Source: Euperipatoides rowelli (lineage: Eukaryota > Onychophora > Udeonychophora > Euonychophora > Peripatopsidae). From it: a stretch of DNA of 13,558 nt. The position numbers and the translations under genes are program-made. The stretch lies in NCBI GenBank assembly GCA_003024985.2, contig PXIH01S0001066.1, one strand, 5' to 3'. The notes under the pieces are model-generated. The model was given only the letters and a program-made list of their open reading frames with translations. It was not told where the DNA came from and searched no databases. This document shows, in pieces, positions 8,440 to 13,558 of the stretch (position 1 is its first letter; every line of letters starts with the position of its first letter).

Positions 8440-9113
8440 ACACTAACATATCTATTTGAAACTTGATTTTTAAAATACATTTTTATTCTCCTGTCATTTT
8501 AATTTCTATTAATAAGTGCATTGGACAGAATAATGGCTCCCCCAAGTGTGTCGTCTATTTTATTAATTATGCAAGTACCACGCGCATAATTTAACAGTTC
8601 AATTTTCATCAGAATCGATCTGGTTTCTTATCATTATTGAAAAGTTTAGATGACAAGTTAAATTAGTTTAAAAATTAAAGTACAATGAACTTACAGTTGA
8701 ATAATGAAAGTAGAAAAATTATTGAAGAAATCAGTCAGAAAAATATATTGTTTTAATTAACACCCAAATGAATTATTGAACCAAGCCATTGCACAATATA
8801 CTGTACTTCAGTCATGCCTGAAGAAGAAAAATCAACTGCTACTATACCATACAGGAAGTTTATTAGAATACATATTAGGATAAATCAAGCTTAGCACAAG
8901 TTATTAAGTAATTTAGTCATTATTGAATTTAGCAAAAGGAATATTTTTAAAAGAAATGCTATGTACAATGTAAATCTTTACAATTTATTAATAGTGTAAA
9001 TCTTATTATCCTGCAATGAGAAACTCCTTAAAATTTCATATATTAACTTTCAACTAGAGTACTAACTTTATTTTTAATATTTGTTTTTTTTTTTTCAAAT
9101 GTGTGTACTGTAT
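8440..9113. other. AT-rich spacer, nothing identified
   Basis: No open frame of note, no RNA gene and no repeat with clear ends. It finishes in a T-run and a short TA microsatellite (about 9111-9121), into which the hAT-like element at 9122 appears to have inserted. Confidence 0.55.
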
Positions 9114-9121
9114 ATATATAT
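9114..9121. repeat. Left target-site duplication of the hAT-like element
   Basis: ATATATAT directly precedes CAGGGG. It corresponds to ATATGTAC at 10357-10364. The left copy lies in a TA-repeat, so part of the match may be due to simple sequence. Confidence 0.5.
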
Positions 9122-9525
9122 CAGGGGCGAATTTAAGAGGGGGCACAATAGGCCTGCATCCAGGGCCCACAATTTTGAGGGGCCCCACGCCTAAAATTTT
9201 TTTTAACAATTTTCTTTTTATTATTTCCATAATGCAGTGTTTGTGTATTTCTTTCTTTACCCCATTAATCCATACTGCATTATAACATATTTATTACATT
9301 CAGGTTATGAAACAAATAATAAACTATTTTTTAGGGTTAACTTCCCTTTGAGACAAAAGTTTTTTTTTACCTCAGCCTATTAACCATTTGCCTGTCTAAG
9401 CATTTTTCAAGGTTTCTTCTCATACAGTTTTTTTATATCTTTTGATCTATTATGATTTAGGACATAATATTAATATTTTTAGGTATGTAGTTGTTCCAGG
9501 ATGAAAAATTAATAATAAAACAATG

Positions 9526-9985
9526 TGAATCACATACGATTCAAAAAGCGTATGAGTATTAATTTATTTTCATACGCTTTTTGTATCAAATATGATACAC
9601 ATTTAACTTTGCATTTTAGTGCAAATTAATTTTTTTTTTAAATAAAATATGTTATTTTGTATCTAAATATGAAATAAATTAATGTTTTATAAAAAAAACT
9701 TATAATTTGTTATGAATACAAAATTTAATCTGGTGTATATTTTATGTTTTCATTACCTCCAACTATTAGGCTATTTCATATAGTTAACATTGATACGTTT
9801 TGTGAATCATATGTGATGCATAGCAAGTTAGAAATCTTTCAAACTGATACGTTTAGCTCCAACGATCGTTTATTTTTCATTCTGTGAACAAAAATTTTCA
9901 GCATTTAAAATCATATGCATTTTGAATCATTATGTGATACACAAGCGTCTGAAACGAACACGGTTTGAATCACATGTGATTCAAA
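9526..9985. repeat. Dispersed palindromic motif, about five copies (GAATCACATGTGATTC-like)
   Basis: The best copy is a perfect 22-bp palindrome at 9964-9985 with core GAATCACATGTGATTC, directly touching the right terminal repeat. Diverged copies are TGAATCACATACGATTCA at 9526-9543, GTATCAAATATGATAC at 9584-9599, TGAATCATATGTGATGCA at 9803-9820 and TGAATCATTATGTGATACA at 9923-9941. The word GATACGTTT also recurs nearby (about 9792 and 9846). Repeated palindromes inside a transposon could be protein-binding sites, but no function is shown here. Confidence 0.75.
9542..9583. other. 14-bp perfect stem-loop
   Basis: CAAAAAGCGTATGA at 9542-9555 is the exact reverse complement of TCATACGCTTTTTG at 9570-9583, with a 14-nt loop. 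Pairing continues imperfectly outward into the palindromic motif copies on both sides. It is AT-rich apart from GCG and lacks a terminator context. Confidence 0.8.
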
Positions 9986-10356
9986 GACAGGCAAAGGGTT
10001 AAAGTTTCAATATTAAAATGAGAGATTATCAACTCTAATAAATTGATAAGTCTTTATTAGCTGGAATTATCGACTATACAAATTAAAAAACAAAGTGTTT
10101 CTTGGGAGTAGTGCAAAAAAAATTCCAAACCTGGAAAAAGTAGTCAGTTTCCTGATCAATTTACTCACAGGAACTGATTATTGTTTCTAGCAGTGAAAAA
10201 AAAAAATTGTGTTTAAAAACCTCAAAATTTACTTTAAAAAAAAAAAAAATTCCGATAGAAGCTTTGCCCATGGACCTCACTGCGCCTTTCTGGACTAGAA
10301 GAGCCCCATATTTTTATTTGTGTTCAGTGCCCCAAAAAAGTCTAAATCAACCCCTG

Positions 10357-10364
10357 ATATGTAC
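10357..10364. repeat. Right target-site duplication of the hAT-like element
   Basis: ATATGTAC directly follows the right terminus (CCCCTG at 10351-10356). It matches the left octamer at 6 of 8 positions. Confidence 0.5.
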
Positions 10365-11280
10365 TACAAGACATGATGTGAGTAGCATATTTATTTTATT
10401 AATCAATAGATTTATAAGATTATTTTATAATATAAAAATAAAAGCAAAAATATGTTAGATCCATGTCTGCTAATTGATTAATTTGATTCAGCTCTTCTCA
10501 GTTTATCACTTGAGTTGCATATTTCTGTAGAGGGGGAAATGAATCGTAGAAGTGAAGTACAGTATTTACATAACTACTCTCAAAATGGTCTGTACAACGT
10601 ATTGATGGGTAAACTTGTGTGCATCGTGCATAGAGGATGACAAACTTTGTAAAAAGAACTGTATTCTTAGCCGTGAAAACAAATTTAAAAGTCCAAGTAC
10701 AAGAGAATCTTTTTTGTCAAAATCTGCTACAGAAAAATAAGACAAAAATATTGTAGACTGAGGAAGTAAGTGAATGACTGTTGTTGCCATAGCAATAGAT
10801 CATTATTTTATAGTCACATACATCTCTTTGTACACTAAAAAAGGATTTTGCTGAATTTTCTATTGGGATATGCAACCCCCAACAGAAAATTCAGCCACAA
10901 ATATTAAAATATTAAGAGCTGTAAAAATAATAGGAACATCAGCTGTCACCACCCCTCCCCAATCCCAATTACCCTGGTCCATTGGAAATCATTATTACTG
11001 AATGGCAAGAACCTTCAAAAACAAATCAGCACCTAATGATTGTCAGCTTCGCCAATAATGACGTTTTAACCAATATTTTACACCATACACATTTTACCAA
11101 GATGTTGATGCTACACTAAATCTATAACTGATTGGTAAAATCAATTTATTAAACTTTAGAAAATATTAACTTTATTTCACAATCAGTCAACAAATAGAAA
11201 AATGAAAAATACAATAATTTCATTTCATCTTTAAATATTGAATTATAAAATATAAGAGTTTCTCCTTCCTTTTGTTTTAG
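10365..11280. other. AT-rich spacer, no supported gene
   Basis: A minus-strand ORF (10566-10790) and a 43-codon plus-strand ORF (10871-11002) exist but neither has supporting features beyond length. A compact hairpin at 10850-10895 is listed separately. The end (about 11260-11280) is a pyrimidine tract CTCCTTCCTTTTGTTTTAG leading into the candidate exon. Confidence 0.5.
10850..10895. other. Compact 46-nt hairpin
   Basis: GCTGAATTTTCT (10850-10861) pairs perfectly with AGAAAATTCAGC (10884-10895). After one A-C mismatch, TTGGG (10863-10867) pairs with CCCAA (10878-10882), leaving a 10-nt loop. That is 17 paired bases of 18. Flanks do not extend the stem, so it is shorter than a usual animal microRNA precursor. 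Confidence 0.8.
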
Positions 11281-11417
11281 ATTTGAAAAAAAAAAATGCG
11301 ATTGTACATCAATTCTACTTCCTCAAGGGCACCAAGGTCAAGCAGCATGAGAGAAGAGGATCAACTAATGCCAAGATCAACCAATGCCTGGTGCAACCAG
11401 ACAAACAGATCCCTGGG
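11281..11417 (+). CDS. Candidate internal exon, unknown protein
   Basis: A good acceptor (CTCCTTCCTTTTGTTTTAG, ending 11280) precedes 137 bp of clearly higher GC, and a donor-like GG/GTAGGA follows 11417. With codons starting at 11283 the frame is open throughout and ends on a whole codon. After a Lys run encoded by eleven consecutive A, it reads NAIVHQFYFLKGTKVKQHER, then GSTNAKINQCLVQPDKQIPG preceded by R. A second frame, from ATG 11296, is also open to TAG 11419 and contains SSRAPRSSSMREEDQLMPRS. The minus strand has an acceptor-like TTTCCTACCCCAG at the other edge but poorer frames. I do not recognise a family. The starting phase does not fit the 8292-8415 candidate, so at least one more exon, or a different gene, would be needed. 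Confidence 0.35.
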
Positions 11418-12082
11418 GTAGGAAATAAATGCATCACAGCAGAAAACACTCTGATAACTTAAAGATTATTTATCTAATAATAAAATCAAAGAGATTAAAA
11501 AAGGTTTTGCAGAATAGCTCAGATGAACTCACATGGAGAATGGAAGTCTAAATGCGATGGCGGTCCTTTTACATTATACAAATGAGGAGTAGGTTCACAA
11601 CATCATAAGGGGTTAATATACCCTCCCCTAGCTTTGATAAAAATAATACAAATAGCGCTGTTTCCTCTACCAAGAATCAAAAATAAATATAAGATAATTT
11701 ACAGTACAGTATGTATAGCGCCTCATACAAGAGAGAACTGAATGGATGGATAAATGGATGATTGTTAAAAAAAAAATGCAATAAAAATTTTTTTTTTAAA
11801 AAAATTGAAATAAATGGATTACTTAAAAATCATAATGAATGAATGGTGTACGGACAGCCAGTCAGATAAATGATGTACAGACAAACGAATGGGCTCTGGA
11901 TGCATTGGAGGTGCAAATTGGGATTGTGGGAGGGTAAAATAGCTATTTCCTCCATTCACTTTTTTTTTTTAAGACTTTTTTGAAGTTTTTCATAGAATTA
12001 AATTTCCATTGTTTTACAGTATCTGTATGAATAGGTGTATATAGGTGTGAATGTCAGAAAGACGATTCCACTCGACATGGGA
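11418..12082. other. Spacer with degenerate GGAT microsatellite
   Basis: No gene was supported. Around 11740-11760 there is a short imperfect ATGGATGGATAAATGGATGA repeat, followed by A- and T-runs at 11767-11806 and further ATGAATGAATGG near 11837. TATAGCGCCTCATAC at about 11714 precedes it. Confidence 0.5.
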
Positions 12083-12409
12083 CATGGGCGTATGCAGGGG
12101 GGGGGGGAAATGGGGCAGGTATACCCCCTGGAAAAATTAGACCAACCAAAAATGTAGGTATTTAATATAAAGTTGCAAGAGTGAAGTATCGAGTCACCCC
12201 CTCCCCCCCATGAAAAATTAGATAAAACAAAAATGTAGACCTGTATATCTAATATAAAGCTGGCATTCTTTATAATATGTGAAGTATCAAAACGTCCATA
12301 CAATAAAAAAAAAGCTTATCAAAACATTCATACAGCAAAAAAAAAAAATCTTTATCAAAAAAAATTACCCCCTCCCCCACACACACATTTTTTTCTGTGG
12401 ATGCCCATG
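12083..12409. repeat. G-rich-ended inverted-repeat element with internal duplications
   Basis: CATGGGCGTATGCAG (12083-12097) resembles the reverse complement of 12395-12409 (CATGGGCATCCACAG), 11 of 15 positions, and both are followed inward by G-rich sequence (eleven G at 12097-12107; GGGGGAGGGGG on the right strand read inward). Inside, GAAAAATTAGA begins two direct copies at 12131 and 12212 that share CAAAAATGTAG, TAATATAAAG and GTGAAGTATC. A further short duplication, TATCAAAAC, CATACA and poly-A, occurs at 12285 and 12317. AAGCTTATCAAAA at 12312-12324 links it to 5830-6110. There is no coding capacity; superfamily and target duplication are not determined. Confidence 0.55.
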
Positions 12410-12709
12410 CCAGTCGATAACATTTTAATCATAATGAAAATTTATTTTTAATTATTAGCTCAAAGTATTCTCTTTTTTTTTTTTAGTTTTACTGTTAGCA
12501 CAGAAAATTCATATCAGTAGTGAGGTTAGTTGTCAGGTTGAATCAATACTAAGAATCTGCATAAAACTTGTTCTTCCAGGTCAAGCATCGAAAATAAATA
12601 TACAGTAAATAAAACATTATTAGGCTACAGTATTACAGATTAAATTCAAAAATGCATAACAGTATACGAACATATCAATGTAAATAAACAGATTATAAAT
12701 AAACTATGA
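12410..12709. other. AT-rich spacer, nothing identified
   Basis: Contains a long T tract followed by TTTTAG (about 12473-12485) and CTTGTTCTTCCAG (about 12568-12580), both acceptor-like, but no open or GC-richer sequence follows either. No gene is proposed. Confidence 0.5.
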
Positions 12710-12848
12710 GGAGAACTGCAACTTGTCAATCCATTAGTAATTTGACCTTTATGGAAGCCAAGGCAATTCTTTATCACAAAGATAAATGGAGGAGAACCAC
12801 AATATGTAAATTCCATCAGTAGATTGACCATTACTGAGGCCACAGAAG
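12710..12848 (+). repeat. Two-copy direct repeat, 81-bp period
   Basis: About 57 bp starting GGAGAACTGCAACTTGT at 12710 recur, diverged, starting GGAGAACCACAATATGT at 12791. Shared blocks include CCATYAGTA, TTGACC and GCCA. Similarity is roughly three quarters by eye. A minus-strand ORF (12646-12843) crosses both copies but looks incidental. Confidence 0.6.
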
Positions 12849-12867
12849 TCCATCCTTTTAAGATGGG

Positions 12868-12910
12868 CTTTTTTCTTGTACGTTTCTAAAACATGAGTTT
12901 GACATTTTTC
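12868..12910 (+). repeat. Dispersed repeat copy, matches 264-305
   Basis: CTTTTTTCTTGTACGTTTCT and GAGTTTGACATTTT align with 264-305 in the same orientation. It begins about 20 bp after the two-copy direct repeat and may belong to one longer interspersed element. Confidence 0.4.
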
Positions 12911-13177
12911 ACTTACTAAGTTTAGTTAATTTAGTCATGATTGTCTGGCCCTGATGACATCGTGAGTGCTAATTTTATTATTGAGCAAGGGTAAATAATC
13001 TCAATTGTCACTTTAAATAATTATTATAATTGAAGGGGACGGTACACTTTTATCAGCAAAAATATATTAGGAAATATCAAAATTTTTTTGTGCAAATTAA
13101 AAGGTATAATTACAATAAATCACTTACCTTGTCAAGGGCACTTCGTTGTCTATAGAATATGATCGTTTTAGAAAAAA
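12911..13177. other. AT-rich spacer, possibly outer part of the foldback element
   Basis: No gene was seen. GAAGGGGACGGTACACTTTT at about 13034 looks like an abrupt change in composition and could be an element end. If the foldback at 13178 is symmetric, its left outer arm may start about here, but the matching right arm would lie outside the window. Confidence 0.35.
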
Positions 13178-13558
13178 ACATCTTCGTTAATACTCGGTTT
13201 TGAGATGAAAACAGCCATTTTACATAACCTACGGAAAGAATCTGCTCGAATCTGCTCAAATGTCATGTAGAAAAAAAGAGGGAGCAGTTATTAACAAGGC
13301 CTGGGGTTGAATCTCAATGATTCATTTTTAAACATTATTTATTCCCTAGGGTTTTGATGAAGGAAGAATTTGTGGGTGTATCTTGAGATTCCTAAAATTA
13401 CACATAGATCCTTCATTCATCAAAAATCTTGGAATTTTATTGCCATAAAAAGTGATTTAAAATAACTGCTCCCCCGACATTAGCTTCCGTAAAATACACC
13501 AGGTGGTATCTACGACAAATGGCGATATAATGGCTTACACGATTATTAACGAAGATGT
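13178..13558. repeat. Large imperfect foldback element, continues past window end
   Basis: ACATCTTCGTTAATA at 13178-13192 is the exact reverse complement of the last 15 bases (13544-13558). Further in, GGGAGCAGTTATT at 13280-13292 is the exact reverse complement of 13461-13473. Between these, ATTTTAC and ACGGAA on the left (about 13217-13236) match GTATTTTACGGAAG on the reverse of 13483-13498. Inner short pairs are GAATCTCAA (13309-13317) with 13383-13391 and TTTTGATGA (13352-13360) with 13417-13425. A 10-bp tandem GAATCTGCTC occurs twice at about 13239-13258. The symmetry reaches the last base, so the element is cut by the window edge. No coding sequence was recognised. Confidence 0.7.

Larger units (their letters stand above)
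9380..10002. mobile_element. piggyBac-like non-autonomous element nested in the hAT element
   Basis: TTAA occurs at both edges (9380-9383 and 9999-10002), as expected for the piggyBac target duplication. The termini are CCATTTGCCTGTCT (9384-9397) and, reverse-complemented, CCCTTTGCCTGTCT (9985-9998), matching at 13 of 14 positions. From family knowledge, TTAA followed by CCC is the usual piggyBac end. The 615-bp interior has no transposase ORF. It contains a repeated GAATCACATGTGATTC-like palindrome and a 14-bp stem-loop, listed separately. Lying wholly within the hAT-like element, it is the younger insertion. Whether the inner palindromes are transposase sites or decay from longer inverted repeats is unknown. 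Confidence 0.75.
9122..10356 (+). mobile_element. Non-autonomous hAT-like DNA transposon (carries a nested insertion)
   Basis: The left end reads CAGGGGCGAATTTAAGAGGG. The reverse complement of the right end reads CAGGGGTTGATTTAGACTTT; both are followed by a GGGGCAC block. Flanking octamers ATATATAT (9114-9121) and ATATGTAC (10357-10364) match at 6 of 8 positions, differing by two transitions, which fits a decayed 8-bp target duplication. CAGGGG termini and 8-bp duplications are typical of hAT elements. The subterminal GGCCTGCATCCAGGGCCC and GGGGCCCC fit dispersed elements I recall from marine invertebrates. No transposase frame remains. Removing the inner element (9384-10002, 619 bp) leaves about 616 bp, the likely original length. 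Orientation is arbitrary. Confidence 0.75.

Noticed and set aside
9103-9285. ORF at the left end of the hAT-like element
   Set aside because: Begins in the TA microsatellite and translates the terminal repeat; not transposase-like.
10566-10790. 74-codon minus-strand ORF
   Set aside because: An acceptor-like TTTTTCTGTAG occurs within it, but composition is not distinct from flanks and no motif is present.
10850-10895. microRNA precursor
   Set aside because: Stem is only about 18 bp with no extension into the flanks, shorter than Drosha/Dicer substrates usually are.
10871-11002. 43-codon plus-strand ORF (MQPPTENSATNIKILRAVKI and onward)
   Set aside because: Starts in the loop of a hairpin and has no other support; chance cannot be excluded.
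11998-12303. 101-codon minus-strand ORF, the longest in the window
   Set aside because: It lies almost entirely inside the G-rich-ended repeat, and its Gly and Pro runs come from G/C homopolymers; no sign of a real protein.
12646-12843. 65-codon minus-strand ORF
   Set aside because: Crosses the two-copy direct repeat; its composition follows the repeat and there is no start, splice or domain evidence.
13303-13317. tRNA T-arm-like GGGTTGAATCTCA
   Set aside because: No matching A-box, acceptor stem or anticodon arm around it; it belongs to the foldback element.

Overview
This is a strongly AT-rich stretch of eukaryotic nuclear DNA, probably from a marine invertebrate. It has long A/T homopolymers, dense dispersed repeats, a minisatellite, no bacterial-style gene packing and no open reading frame long enough to be an intact gene. 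TAGGCCTA/TAGCCTA-type words and GGGGGC-rich repeat ends recur. From memory these are common in echinoderm and some other marine animal genomes, but the taxon is a guess. No tRNA, rRNA, CRISPR array or complete gene was seen.

Layout. 1-2365: AT-rich, no gene. 2366-2640: dispersed-repeat fragment with an internal direct duplication. 3285-4375: minisatellite with a 25-bp unit, a larger internal duplication, and a short inverted block that makes two almost adjoining perfect palindromes. 5171-5313 (minus): possible terminal exon with an Arg run and a YxxM motif. 5830-6110: degraded repeat, apparently related to one at 12083-12409. 6500-6665: inverted-repeat element ending in TTAGGGTTA-like sequence. 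7732-8098: about six degenerate copies of a 60-bp tandem repeat. 8292-8415 (plus): possible Thr/Pro-rich exon behind a strong splice acceptor. 9122-10356: non-autonomous hAT-like transposon with CAGGGG ends and an imperfect 8-bp target duplication. A piggyBac-like element (TTAA plus CCCTTTGCCTGTCT ends) lies inside it at 9380-10002 and carries several copies of a GAATCACATGTGATTC-like palindrome. 11281-11417 (plus): possible internal exon. 12083-12409, 12710-12848 and 13178-13558: further repeats, the last a foldback that runs to the window edge.

The window therefore reads as intron or intergenic sequence shaped by DNA transposons and tandem repeats. The three exon candidates rest only on splice-like signals, an open frame and locally higher GC. 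They lie on both strands and their phases do not join, so no gene model or pathway is proposed. The best-supported results are the nested hAT/piggyBac pair and the inverted block in the minisatellite, where a nearby uninverted copy lets the rearrangement be reconstructed.
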